Below are positions 22,391-34,109 of a DNA stretch of 64,000 nucleotides, piece after piece (the stretch's first letter is position 1; every line of letters starts with the position of its first letter). The stretch spans positions 10,625,201 through 10,689,200 of the forward strand of contig OZ020269.1 in NCBI GenBank assembly GCA_963971225.1. The letters are read 5' to 3'. A program made the translations under genes and the position numbers. This DNA comes from Melieria omissa (Eukaryota > Arthropoda > Insecta > Diptera > Ulidiidae). The notes under the pieces are model-generated. The model did not search any database. It saw only the letters and a list, made by a program, of their open reading frames with translations, and was not told the DNA's origin.

Positions 22391-24684
22391 TTTCACCCGC
22401 TCGCAGCGCTCCTGCAATCCTTTTGCTGCCGCTGCGCATTCGAGCCGACACTTTAGTCTATCTCGCGCTAAAATCTATAGAACGTTACATCAATTGCGGC
22501 CAGACAGACATAAGCACAACGGATGCCAACAACAATAAACATAATTGCATGACAGCAAGTGACAAAAACTCATTGAAAGTTTAGTTGTTGTTTTGGCTTT
22601 GTTCTTGGTGGCTTTTTGTGGCTTGATTTGCTTTTATTGTCGCATCGGTGACACCGGGCAACAAACAAAGCGTTCATGACACAACAACAACAATAGTCAA
22701 ACAGGAAAGAAGTTAGAAAAAAGAACAACAACAACAAGCGAGCAACAACAGAACAGCTGAACAGACAAACGCAGGAAGGAAAAACTCAACGCACAAGTTT
22801 GTGAAGTGCACACTTGAGCTGTTTGTCCACTTGTCCCACTATGCAATCATTTGTACATTGGATCTTTCATTCGACCGTTCAGCCGTTCGTTCGTTTGTCT
22901 GATTCACCCGTTGGTCGATTCACTCGTCCGGTATGTCTGTCCACTCGGACAATCGTTTATCTGTTTGTGTTTAAGTTTGTGTTTGCCTTTTTTTTTGTTG
23001 TTTGGTTTGTTTTAGCTGTAAATGCGTTTTAAATGTCAAAACGACGACAGCATATTGTCAAATAGTGCGATGTGTATTTGAAGTTGAGGCTCAGACGTTC
23101 GCGCCAATGCCACCGCCGCCGCATGCCAATGTCAGCCGAATGCAATGCGCCGAACGGCGGCAGCGCCAATTATGAGTTGGGCGACGACACAAACAACAAA
23201 AAATTGCAAATTCCAGCGGAAAAATAATCGCCGGCTGGAATTTGAAACGGAATTGAAAAAGGGAAAATTCAAAACTCAACAACTTTGATTCTTCCAGTTG
23301 GCTTCGGCTCAAATCAATTGGCGACTCTGCGCCCTTTGTGAATGCTTTGCTGTCCGTTTGATTTGCTTCGCCTTCGAAGGAGTTGAAAAGTTGGCAACTC
23401 TGTCACTGACTAGCTGTCGCTCTGTCTATCTTTTGGACTGTCCGTTTGTCTGTCTGTCATGGCCGGCGTTTTATGATTAACTACAATTGGCACAGTTTAC
23501 AAACGCCGGTGCCTTCAATTGTGTGCGCCGCGTTTTGTTGCCGCCTGCGTCCAACTTGACGCGACTTGACTCGTCGCGGTCGCTGCCGCTGGCCAGTTGT
23601 CGTTTGACAGCCGTCAGTCGCATCAGCGTTGACCACAAACCCAACTACAACCAAGCAACCATAACAACAACAGCAACAACATAAGTTATAACCACAACAA
23701 CACGCCCAACAATGGCGGCACATGTTACGACTGCGAATTGACTTTTCGTTAGTACCGTTGCGAAGGAAGACAACAAACAACAACAACAACACTAGAACTT
23801 TGCACAACCAACCAGAAAAACAACAACAACAGCCAACCAGTGATCGTAATTTATTTTCAGTGCGTGGACCACATACCGCGCGCAGGACATTAGTGAACAC
23901 AACTACAATAACAACAACAACAACAAAATTATAAAACTAAGTAAAAATGAGAGAAAACAATTCACAACAACAGCAATAAAAAAGCATTATTGCACAGCGC
24001 GAAAAAGCCATAAATCCAACGCGATAAAACAAACACAAACCTGCAACTTGCCACAAACGGACAAGTTCAATGGGCTGACGTCGCGAACACAACAACAACA
24101 ATAACACACACCACCAATGTGGGTCACTGGTGCATTAACGCGTTTCCGGTCAACGGTGCCATGGATGTGCAGCACTTGTGCCAATGCACTTTTTTGCATT
24201 AAAAAAAAAAATATATGTTTTTTTGTTTTTCATTAAAATTGTTTTCTTTTCTCGTTGGGCTGCCACTTTTACGAGTGTTAACTTTGACATATTTGCATTT
24301 CGAGTGTATTGCATATTTTTTTTATAATGTGGAGGAGCTGTTGTTGCTGTTGTGTTTTTGTATTTTTTTTACTGCGTACGCCCAACTTTAACCCACTTCG
24401 TTGCGTTTTACAGTTTTGACAACTGCGCTGAATTAATTTTGGTGTTGTGGCAGCGATGGGCTGTGCCGCGGCCGCACTTTACCGCAACGCACAGTGTGTG
24501 CGCAACATTGTTGCATGCCACATTGGACGCTGCTCGCTTATTGCCTTCATTTTGCATTTTGACAGAAACTCTTTAAATTCATAATTGGTGTGTCAAAATG
24601 AATTCGCTGTCGGTTTTGCAGACTTGCAAGCCATAACAACAAATCTGCTTGGTTGAACAGAACAGAACAGAAAAAAAACGAGAG
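22391..24684. other. Unannotated, relatively GC-rich DNA
   Basis: 22390-22500 and 23090-23660 are GC-rich patches separated by CAACAA runs (22680-22740 and 23650-23930). Frames of 60-139 codons overlap on both strands, but none has a recognisable domain. ORF-like Cys/Val runs on the minus strand at 23481-23900 come from CAACAA. A (TTG)n run lies near 24335. Confidence 0.45.
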
Positions 24685-25700
24685 GGGAAAACAATTTGGT
24701 GTGATTTAAAATTTTAATGGAAGAAAAGTCAAATGAGTTGAAGACAAGTGTGAGATTAATTTGAGGCATTTTAGTGTTCTTCGTGGTGGGGGAGGTGGCA
24801 AAGGGATACAAAAAAGTTGAGAGTCTATAATTTGTGATAAGTTTTAGTAAAAACTGTTCTCGATTACCAAAAACGGAAAACATTTAGGAGAATTCGAAAA
24901 AAATTGGTGTGATTGGTGGTGAAATGGAAGAAATTAAGTTGATGAACCAACAACAAACCAAGTTGAAGACAAGTGAGAGAATATTTTGAGGGATTTTAGT
25001 GTTCTTCCTGGTGGGGGAGGTGGCAAAGGGATACAAAAACGGCTCGAGTTAGTTCGAGTCGAGTCTATAATTTGTGATACGTTTTCTCAAAACTGTTCTT
25101 GATTACCAAAAACCGAAAACATTTAGGAGAATTCGAAAAAAATTGATGTGATTGATGGTAAATTGGAAGAAATGTCGTTGATGTGCCACCATCAAAATAA
25201 GTTGAAGACAAGTGTGAGAGTAGTTTTAGGGAGTTTGGTGTTCTTGAAGGGTCAAAGAAGCAAAAAATCAACTTAGTTGGCGATAAGTTTTCGTAAAAAG
25301 TGCTCACAATGCTAACCAAAAAACAAAATTGGTGTAATTTTGTGTGGAATCAAAACAAGGGCGGATTCAGAAAAATATTTTGGGGGGTTTCAAAAGTAAT
25401 TCTCTAAAATTTATAAAATGCCAAAAATGCCTTTTAATTTGTATGTTGTTTTAAACGCGATCCCCTCGAGGGGGGTTTCAACACCAAAAACCCCCCTGAA
25501 TCCGCCACTGAATCAAAATTACAATAGAAAAGTTCTGTTTACACGCCACCACCAATTAAGTTGAAGGAAAATGTGAGATTATTTTTGAGGGTTTTTGTGT
25601 TTTTCGGGTTGAAGGACACAAGTAAGCTTAAGTCGAGTCTATATTGAGTAATAGGTTTTTATAAAAAGTTTTCTTGATTACTTAAAACATGAATAAAACA
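24685..25700. repeat. Four-unit tandem array, ~235-bp period, fourth unit split by a MITE
   Basis: Units begin near 24690, 24903, 25138 and 25322 with a TTGGTGTGATT-like word and contain AAGTTGAAGACAAGTG, GGTGGGGGAGGTGGCAAAGG, GAGTCTATAATTTGTGAT and CATTTAGGAGAATTCG. The first two are closest to each other, while the third and fourth have lost parts of the G-rich segment. The fourth is interrupted by the transposon at 25356-25510 and resumes after it. Confidence 0.88.
25356..25510. mobile_element. 155-bp hAT-type MITE (GGCGGATTCA family), copy 2
   Basis: The ends read CAAGGGCGGATTCA and the complement of CAGTGGCGGATTCA. Perfect 8-bp duplications AATCAAAA lie at 25348-25355 and 25511-25518. 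The interior matches copy 1 at 8826-8977 (GGGTTTCAAAAGTAATTC, TTTATAAAATG, TTTAATTTGTATGT). Being inside a tandem unit, it inserted after that array formed. Confidence 0.94.
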
Positions 25701-26285
25701 TGTATAGAACATTTTCAATGGGTTCCAGAGATGTTCAGAGATAAACTATCAGACTGGTTTGTGTGTATTTGTGGTATTCAAAAGTAGATGTGGTGGATCC
25801 AATAAGAAGTAAAGAGAGAAATCGGTTCATTTGGAGATAAGTAAGCCAATATTAGGTAAGAGTAGCTGTTCCAAGGCCCAATTGTCCCCTTCCACCTTTT
25901 AGGCCATGAAAGCCCATTGTGATACCATCAACAATCGAGTTAAAGTTTGGTCGTTCACTGAACTAGTTTGGGCTTCTTACAAAGTCTAGTCGCCTGTGAA
26001 TAGAACCTAGATGCCTTAGATTCTCGAAGAATAAGTTGAGTCTTCCTTGTGCATAGAATTTGAAGTGCACCTTCTCTCGTTTCCTCTTTCATATAACTCA
26101 AAAAGATCTCATTAGAAAGCTAACTCAACCTTTTTGCGTCGCACAGTGTTGCAAGTTCATATAGCGGAGTGACAAAAATAGAACGAGTGTTTGAACATAA
26201 ATGAAATTTGGTACATATACAGTTAGTGTATGACAAAAATTTCAATGAAAGTGTATGAGCAAAATTTCAATGAAAACGGACCAAA
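25701..26285. other. Unannotated DNA with a foldback-element end fragment
   Basis: 25700-26120 is not recognised. GCGTCGCACAGTGTTG at about 26138-26153 matches the right terminus of the foldback family at 49755-50212, suggesting a truncated copy, but no left end is visible. AATTTCAATGAAA is duplicated at about 26237 and 26263. Confidence 0.4.
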
Positions 26286-26358
26286 ACTTCGACCACCTCC
26301 CATACAAATGGATTTGAAAAACCTCGACCACCTCCCATACAAATGGATTTGAAAAAAC
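26286..26358. repeat. Tandem duplication of ~35 bp
   Basis: TCGACCACCTCCCATACAAA followed by TGGATTTGAAAAA occurs twice in succession, near-identically. The CTCCCATACAAA word is also part of the dispersed repeat just downstream. Confidence 0.92.
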
Positions 26359-26501
26359 TTGATATTAACAATAAAAATTATCTTAGTTCATAGAAGCTAC
26401 ATTCATAATATTTGTATTTTTATATAAATTTATTTATAAATGGATATACATATAGATAAAATGCGCTTTTTTCAAAAGTGATTGAAAATGAAATCTCGAT
26501 A

Positions 26502-27020
26502 AATTGCTCCATACCTGCTTAGAAGTTGCTCTTAGAGGGTTAAAGTCTTAGACCAACCCCCACTAATTTTTCCTCATAAATATTTCTTTCGAACATACCT
26601 ACCCCCTATCTCCAACCTTTAATGAAGCTCCCATACAAAATCATCGTTTTTAGAAAGTGGGCCCCCGCTGCTCTCAGGTTGGTCCTAGACATACCATATT
26701 TAAGACTGACCCCCATTTATTTTCTCTTCCAAATATTTTTTCTATACACACCTAACCGCTATATCTAACTCTTAAGGTGGCTACCATACAAAACTACATA
26801 GTAATTTTCAATGGAAATTAAAATGTGTAAATTCTAAATGTAGTAGGCAAGGAAACATCGTTTCTGGGAAACTACTGAACCGATTTCAATGATTTATTCA
26901 ACAATCATCAACATTCTTGAGTGCAAAAAATACAAAATAAATTAAAGTTCAAAAATTCACCACCAGAGGGCGCCTCCCATACAAATGAAGTAGTTAGGTT
27001 GTCAACTTTTGGGTTTGTAC
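26502..27020 (+). repeat. Dispersed ~540-bp repeat, copy 2, with CTCF-like motif
   Basis: Collinear with copies at 17400-17940 and 55421-55975: GAAGTTGCTCTTAGAGGG, TTTCTTTCGAACATACC, CCCTATCTCCAACC, TTATTCAACAATCATCAACA, CACCACCAGAGGGCGCC (26958-26974) and GTCAACTTTTGGGTTT. It ends about 170 bp before a LINE fragment. Class unknown. Confidence 0.88.
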
Positions 27021-27194
27021 AAAAACTTCTATTTGATTCAATATTTTTTCTTAATTGAAATATTTCCAATAAAACCTTATACTCAGATTTTTGTTGTTAG
27101 AACATTTTTGTCACTACTCGCAACACTATGCTTCGGTGCCAATTACACAATGACCCGTCAGGCCACCAATCATGGTTCTCATTTGTTTCCTTTT

Positions 27195-27500
27195 TAGTGA
27201 GAGAAACTGTATAGAAGGTCGAAATTTACGGCGGATATTGACATTTCTTGGCGTAACTGTTTAGAAGTTCATTGTCGAACGAGTTCGTCAGCTCTACAGT
27301 TCTCGGGAATGTCCCTATGTCCCGGAATCCTACAAAGCTGCCTGACAGTCTCGTTGAAGGATTTGCTGCAGCTCAGAACAGTCTTTGGTGTTATTAAAAC
27401 TTCATCCCGAGTAACCCAAAACGGAAGAGAAATTAAAGAAAAACACTTCTTACTGACATTTCTGATCTCTGGCAATCTCAATGGATCCACAGGGTCCCTA
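27195..27500 (-). pseudogene. LINE RNase H fragment
   Basis: On the minus strand the frame from 27490 ends with TVLSCSKSFNETVRQLCRIP followed by GHRDIPENCRADELVRQ. The latter matches the RNase H tail of non-LTR retrotransposons (GH....GN..AD.LA), which degrades the RNA strand of the DNA-RNA hybrid. Beyond a stop the same frame reads QEMSISAVNFD, as in the region after RNase H in these elements. The preceding ~35 codons align poorly, stops follow, and no RT is present. It resembles the larger copy at 41520-42660. Confidence 0.7.
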
Positions 27501-28759
27501 AGTGGAAATGCTCATTGAATGATGCTCATACAATAAACTGAATTGCTGAATGCTTGCACAAACTCTCCAAGCCCATTCATTCTCTCTGCGACACTTTATT
27601 CTGCGTCATTTTAGCATTAAAATTCTGAGCTAACAAACCCGTGTGAGCTCCGCCATCACTGCGCCTTCAAAATGAAGTCATAAAATTTAATAGCTCTGAC
27701 TATAAAATCAGTAAAAGCGGAGAAACCCAGACAAAACACACCTAACTAGACATGTCGTAATGTGAATGAAAGATAAAAATTACAAAATATGACATTATTA
27801 AAATGCGAAAGAAACGCATAAAGTGTGCACAGCTCGAGTTGCAGTTGACAGAAAATTGCAACGCGTTGATTGAGCCAAATGATGAACAGTCAGCTTTATT
27901 AGCAAAAGAATTTCTAATGGCTGAGCCAAGTGAATCATTGACCATAGAAAGAAAAAAAAAAAGAACAAATTTTAAAGTAAAATATTTAAATCCATTTCTT
28001 TGATTTATACCCCCTCAGTCTTCATACCTGAATTCAATTTCATTTGCCCCACTTCCAACAGTCATTCATACATACATTAATTTTTTTTATTAAAAAAATT
28101 TTATACCTTTTTAATAATTTCCATTAAATTTAATTCCCGCACCATTTCATTGTGTGCAATGTCTTCATTCAGTGGCGATGCAGCACGCCAAGTGGCATTC
28201 AAGGCCAGCACAAGATTTTTAACCACTTTTCACCGACTTTTTGTCACAGGCAACGCAACAACACTGTGTGTACCGTTCAGTGTCACATCCGCTGTCGCAA
28301 CCAATAGCCAGTTTTGCCACATTTAATCCTCCCTTGGCGCGCTGCGCTTCTTCCTGTCGCCGCCGCCGTCGCCACCGTCGCCTCACGCATCCACCTTGAA
28401 TTCTCGCTGCCATATGGACATTGACTCGAATCGGTTAATTTATGTTAATCGCTTGTTTTAATTTTAATTTCGCACTTAAAATTGTCGCCATAAGTTGGGA
28501 GCTTGTGCAGCGTCTTCGCAGTCGCGGCCGGCTGAGTGTGAATCGGTTTGCTTTTTCTCTTCTGGCTGAGGAGTGGCATTGGCAAACCTGTTGCGCCCAA
28601 TGCGGCATCGATAAATTTAATCGATTCCGCTGGTGAATTTTATAACTTTACAAAAACAACAACAATAGCAAAAACACTAACAACACCAATGACTAAAAAA
28701 AAGGAAAGAAAACAACAACAGAAGAGTCAAAGATTCGAAGAAGATCACTGTGAAACATA
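27501..28759. other. Unannotated DNA
   Basis: No feature is recognised at 27500-28140. 28190-28640 is GC-richer with CGCCGCCGTCGCC-type triplets. The frames across it lack domains. Confidence 0.45.
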
Positions 28760-30240
28760 ATTAAATGGAATTAAATTGAATTAAATTATATAAAAAAATT
28801 TTATAAAAACTAAAATTAAATAAAAATAATTCAAATATTAAAACATTAAAATACAAATTAATATACATCAATAAAAATTAATAAAAAAAATTGAACAATT
28901 TAAACATAAAACAGTAATTAAAACAAATAAACAAATATTGAATTTAAATAAATTTAAAAATTTTATAAAAATAAATATAAATAAAATTAAAAAAACATAT
29001 TTGAAATGTTAAAAAAATTATAATAAAAAAATTATAATAAAAATTTCACCAAAAAATTTGATAAATTTAAATGTAAAATAGTTATTAAAGCAAATAAACT
29101 GTACCAAAAAAATTAAAAAAATCATTACAAATTACACAAATTAAAAAATTAAAATATTTAAGTAAAAATTAATTAAAACAAAATAATGTAATTGAAAAAC
29201 ACTTTTTTTAACTATTTAGAAAATTATTATGAACAACTTTTATTTATTGTTAAATATTACTTTTAGCTGTACCTTACTGTATAAAAAAAACAATTATAAA
29301 TTCATTAAAAATTAAACAACAAATTAAAAAATTAAAAATTTAAAGTAAAACGGACATTAAAACAACTAAAGTTTAATTGAAAAAAACTATTTTTAACTAT
29401 TTAGGAAATTAAAAAACTTGTATTTGTTATTTAATACTACTTTTATCTGCACTTTACTGTACCAAGCAATTATAAATTCTTTAAAAATTAAACAACAAAT
29501 TAAAAATTACAATTCTTAAATAAAACGGTGACAAAAACCATCAAAATTTAATTGAGAAAAACTATTTGTAACTAGTTAGGAAATTAAAAAACTTGTTTTT
29601 ATTGTTAAATATTACTTTTAGCTAAACTTTACTGTACCAATTAAATAAAAATTAAATAACAATTAAAGAAGTTAAAAAAATTAAACCAAAAAAGTAATTA
29701 AAACAATTAAAATGTAATTGGAAAAAATATTTGTAACTATTTAAAATTAAAAAAAAATTTAGTTGTTGTCAAATTTTACTTTTAGCTGCTCGGTACAGTA
29801 AAACCAAACAATAAAAAATTAATTAAAAACTAAATAAATCACAAATATTGAAATTTTAAAGTAAAAAAGTAATTGAAACAAGTAAACTGTAATTGAAAAA
29901 CATATTTTTAACTCTTTAGAAAATAAAAAACTGTTATTTGCTTTTAAACATTACTTTTAGCTGCGCTTTACTGTACATAAATCAAAAAAATTAAAGTTTT
30001 AAAGTGAAAAAAATTATAACTAAAACTGTAATTGAAAAAAAAATATTTTAAAGTTTTTAAAAATAAAAAATTTTTTTATTAAAATATAAATATAAACAAA
30101 AATTAAAAAATTTTTTTATTTCAAAAAACAACTGGTTTTAATTATTAAATATTTATTTTTTATTTATTTTTTATTATTTTTTACTATTCACTGTTAAATA
30201 TTAATTTTACCTGCTTTTCACTGTAACCAAATTTTTGTTA
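28760..30240. repeat. AT-rich minisatellite array, ~175-bp unit
   Basis: The left part (28760-29200) is degenerate ATTAAA/AAATTA filler. From about 29200 a unit recurs containing AACTATTTAG.AAATTA, TTGTTATTTAATA.TACTTTTA, GCTGCACTTTACTGTACC-like sequence and ACAAATTAAAAAATTAAA. The ACTGTA landmark is near 29276, 29456, 29632, 29968 and 30217. This unit is distinct from the other AT blocks. Confidence 0.85.
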
Positions 30241-32754
30241 CAAAGAAATCTGCAAAGAACTCGTTCGACAATGAAATTAACCCCCCCACAAGGAAATGCA
30301 CTTGTTCTGCCAATTGTTTTTGTTGTTAGGTGTCATTTTTGTTAGTATTTTTTGTTGTTGTTAGTGTAATTTGCTGTAGTAGTGTGGTTCGGTGTGGCAG
30401 ACATGAATTCCAGTTGTATGTCGCATTTCCGTAACTATTCACAGTTTTAATGCTGTTTATTGTTGTTGTTGTTTTATTCATGATGAAATTTTATATGAGC
30501 GTTTAATTGGATGCAAGAAAATTTTTACGATGCAGACGATGGCATAGCTAAGCAAACGGAACCCAAGATGGGCCAATGTGCGGGCAGATAGGAAGACGCA
30601 CCGACAGACAGACAGACAAATAGGCAGATAGACAGATACGACTATAGCGATAACAGATGTAGATAAGAAAAACCCGATAAGTCGATGCAAAAGAAGATGC
30701 GTGCTAGATGACACACAACGAAGCAACGAGAATCAAACTGGCACCAAGTAAGTCAGCTGACTTGGACAGTTGCAATAATTTGCGAGCGGTTCAAACAAAG
30801 TTTCAATTAACAGCAACAACAATGATATGTCATCGAACGAAACAGACAATGGTCTCAAAAAAAGTACTAAGCATCAAAAGATTTTTCTCAAACTATCATC
30901 TCATGAGATTCAAACAGCCCAAAGACTACAAAATCCCTCTTCAGCTTAAAAGTAAATCAAATTCCAATATGCCCAAAATATGGAAACTCAAATCGGAATA
31001 TCTCTTAAAAAATAAAAAATAACAGACGCGACTGATGTCTGAAAATCCCCAACTGTTGAAAATTTTAATTAATTTCGTGCAACTTTAATCCAGTTAAATC
31101 AAATGAACGCGTCATATGTCGGCCGCCTGCGACAGCTGTCGTCTTTCGTTGGCATAATCAAACGTTATACATTAAAGTTCGTGCCCAGCAACCACAAATC
31201 GAACAACAACACCAGCAGCCGTCACAACAATAACAACAACAGCAATTTAATCTCATTAAAAATAGACCCAATCAAATATGGCAAAGGCCATAACTTGAAA
31301 GGTATGTATTTTTGTTGTTGTCACAAAATAGACCACGGCCCCTCCCTCCAACACACACACACACACAGACAAACACTCCGCCCATACAAAGCTCGACCGA
31401 ATGAACGAAAAAAGTTCAAAATTAACGCACAAAAGCACACAACAATCACCGAAAATATTTAAGCCTCTCTGCGACACAACAACCACAACAAATACAGAAA
31501 CGTTTAAATAGAAAATAAGTTTGAACGAAAAAAAAATAATAATAAAAATTGGAAAGACGGCAGGAAGCAGACAATAAAAGTAGCAATAAAAAAAAACTGT
31601 AACATACAACAAAGTTTACATAATCCGCATGACATTTCGTTTGATTTGAGTTGAGTTGAATTGCGTTGCGTTTATTTCGGACCCTTTCAATTGTTTTTCC
31701 TTGGACTCAAGTCGGACGCGAGCGCGTATCGACTGCGACTGCGACTTAGTTTGATTTGATTTGTTGGATTTGGTCGAAAAGCTGCAATGCAGCGGACGTG
31801 TTGTTGGTCTTTGTGAGTGTTGTTGTTGCATGACGGTGCGCATGAGGCGATTTCACTCCACATTGACACACACACACACACATGTAGCTTAAAAATACAT
31901 AACCTCAAAAAAATCATAAGCTAAATAAACACACATAACCTCAATTGTATCAGACGGTGGCCTGAGTGCGCGCAGCTTTCGTTAATCCTCACTTGGCGCG
32001 TTCATTGCGGCCTAGAACCGTCTTAAAAGGCCACAATACTTTTGTGTCTGTATGTGTGGTGCTGCCCGAATGAAATCAGTTAAAAAGTGTCAACACAATT
32101 TTTGTAATTTTTTGTGTTTTTTTTCGGTAAAATAAATAAATCGAAAATTCCATCAATGAATAACACCGCACTGGCTTTTCTAGTGTTGCAATGGTCTGAT
32201 TTTTTTGTTTATTTTTCTACACCCTGCATTGTGTTGACGGGGTATATACACTTTGGCAATGGGAGGTGTGGCCGGTATTAAAAAAAAAATATATATTTAT
32301 GATTAGTATTTGAAAAAGAATCAATTTATTTATTAACACTTAAGTCAGCAGAAATTAAGTGTTTTCCTTTCAGTCTAAAAGTGAGGCACATACTACAGGC
32401 AAACATATGAACTCATATATGAAGACTACAACCATCAATTGTACTAGAATTATCTGTACTATCGGTCACTTAAACTATCAAGGTTCATATATCTATTACA
32501 CCAACGCTTGATCATGAAGAATCCCATATGTTAGTTAACGTTTATTGAGTACACGATCGTATATTCTTCTCTTTGACAACGTCAACAGACAACAGTAATG
32601 TTCCTCTACCACCAATTAGACTGACTTTCCAACGATGTTTCGAAGACGCTAGTAAACTATGCACGAGGGACCACATTACCGGCATAATGTGATCAAACAA
32701 ATCGGGACTTCCCTAAAAAAGAGACGAACTTTCCAAACAGTGCTTGGGGGATCA
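30241..32754. other. Unannotated DNA with microsatellites
   Basis: Contains GTTGTT runs (30350 and 30465), a GACA/GATA tetranucleotide tract (30595-30645), CA runs at about 31353-31367 and 31865-31881, and AACAACAA near 31200. 32210-32750 is AT-rich and unrecognised. Frames of 60-119 codons overlap these repeats and are not supported as genes. Confidence 0.45.
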
Positions 32755-33278
32755 CACCGTCCGACAACAAATTTTACACACGAAAAAATCGATATACTCG
32801 CGAAACTTGGGGCAAATGTAGTAAAACTGCGTCTCTGACGTCAGGATTTTGTTTTAAAGGACTTTGAAATTTCAAGGACATGTTTATTTCAAGGAATTAT
32901 TTCAAAAATTTAACGCATGTTATCAAATCAAAGAGAAAAATCCTTAGAATCTTAGAAAATTTAATGTTTTGGTGTAAAAGGACACAGAGGTATTGGCTAA
33001 ATGAGTGCTGTGATTGTTCAGTGATCTGTCGATCCCACCACTAATCCCTTCCTTTCCTTATCTTCTTGTACTCATGTTTCCCCCTATTTTCTGCTCCCCG
33101 GCTTCGGCCGTCTGTATCGTTTAATGTTTCATGTATTCTTTGTACTACTCATAATTCGAACGTCAACCAATAAAGACGTACACCCCGAACCTAACCGCAC
33201 CCGTCTATTCATTTACCCCGCTCCGCGACGAATTGTTCAGGTATTGAAAATGTCCTTGTAAAACTATATCCTTAAATA
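32755..33278. mobile_element. Foldback-type element, truncated, split by a solo LTR
   Basis: Starts with CACCGTCCGACAACAAA and continues through TATACTCGCGAAACTTGGGG, AAATGTAGTAAAACTGCGT, TTTGAAATTTCAAGGACATG and GTAAAAGGACACAGAGGTAT. This is the same order as the reverse complement of the intact copy at 49755-50212. After removing the LTR insert, GAGGTATTGAAAATGTCC is continuous as in the intact copy. It lacks the opposite terminus and runs directly into another copy's left end at 33279. Confidence 0.78.
32994..33239 (+). mobile_element. Solo LTR, 246 bp, 5-bp target duplication
   Basis: The segment begins TGGCTAAATG and ends GAATTGTTCA, giving the TG...CA boundaries of a retrotransposon LTR. 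Perfect GGTAT copies lie at 32989-32993 and 33240-33244. AATAAA at 33169-33174, downstream of a pyrimidine-rich stretch, fits the polyadenylation signal of an LTR on the + strand. There is no internal domain, so it is a solo LTR left by recombination. Five-base duplications suit Copia or BEL/Pao lineages, but the family is not identified. Confidence 0.82.
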
Positions 33279-33590
33279 CACCGTGCGACAAAAATGAAAA
33301 AATTTTTTCACACTGGAAAAAGTCTATATGGGCGTGAAACTAGAGACCAAACATAGTAATACTGCGTACTCAGTTTTTCATTTCTACATCCTTTGTCCTT
33401 TAAAAAAGGACTTCAAAATTTTGAAGGGGATAAAAAATAAAAAAAATATAAAAAATACTTAACCTCGTTAGAATATGGCGATATGTATATCAAATGAAAG
33501 AGAAAAAGCTGAAGAATTAAGATAAAATTGATTTTTATCTATTTACCTTGATTTTTTCCTTATCGGAATAGCTAAGCAAGTGCAGCATTT
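33279..33590. mobile_element. Second, diverged copy of the foldback element
   Basis: Begins CACCGTGCGACAAAAATGAA and shows diverged matches to the family: GTGAAACTAGAGACCAAACA, AATACTGCGTACTCAG, TCCTTTAAAAAAGGACTT and ATCAAATGAAAGAGAAAAA. The right boundary is uncertain. Confidence 0.6.
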
Positions 33591-34109
33591 AGACAGACAT
33601 ACGTCCATTGTATTGATGACCTACGGAGAAATCTGAGTCGATGCTTTGGTGCCAAGGAGTTAAAATGGTCGCTTCTCAACACATACTCGTAAGTGTCAAG
33701 AGTCTTAAACCTGATTCGGGCCATCCGCCTTGGTCCACCGTTTCGTTATGCTCCTATACACTTTCTTCCACTCCTCCCTCTGCTGCCTTCCTGTCTTTTT
33801 GTTTCCTGATATTAAGGTACAATAAACTACTGAGCCCAGTGAGTGCTTGAAGAATGGGGATTTAGTAGATTTTCTCGACTCCCTCCTACTTGCACACCTG
33901 AAGCAAATGCAGCAGGAAATCGATTTGGGGCTTTTTTAACCCATTATGAGCCAGATTATGGTACTTACTAAACGATTTTTTACTACTAATTAATTATTTC
34001 AAATGACAAAATGTCAGTCAAAAGTCATTTCTACAGTGCAGCGTATAAATAAGTCGTCCACAACCGACTGCGACACTTTTACCTGTTTCGCTTCACCTTT
34101 GCTTCATTT
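33591..34109. other. Unannotated DNA
   Basis: Nothing is recognised. A pyrimidine-rich stretch followed by ACAATAAACTACTG near 33820 vaguely resembles an LTR polyadenylation region, but no boundaries or duplications were found. Confidence 0.35.
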
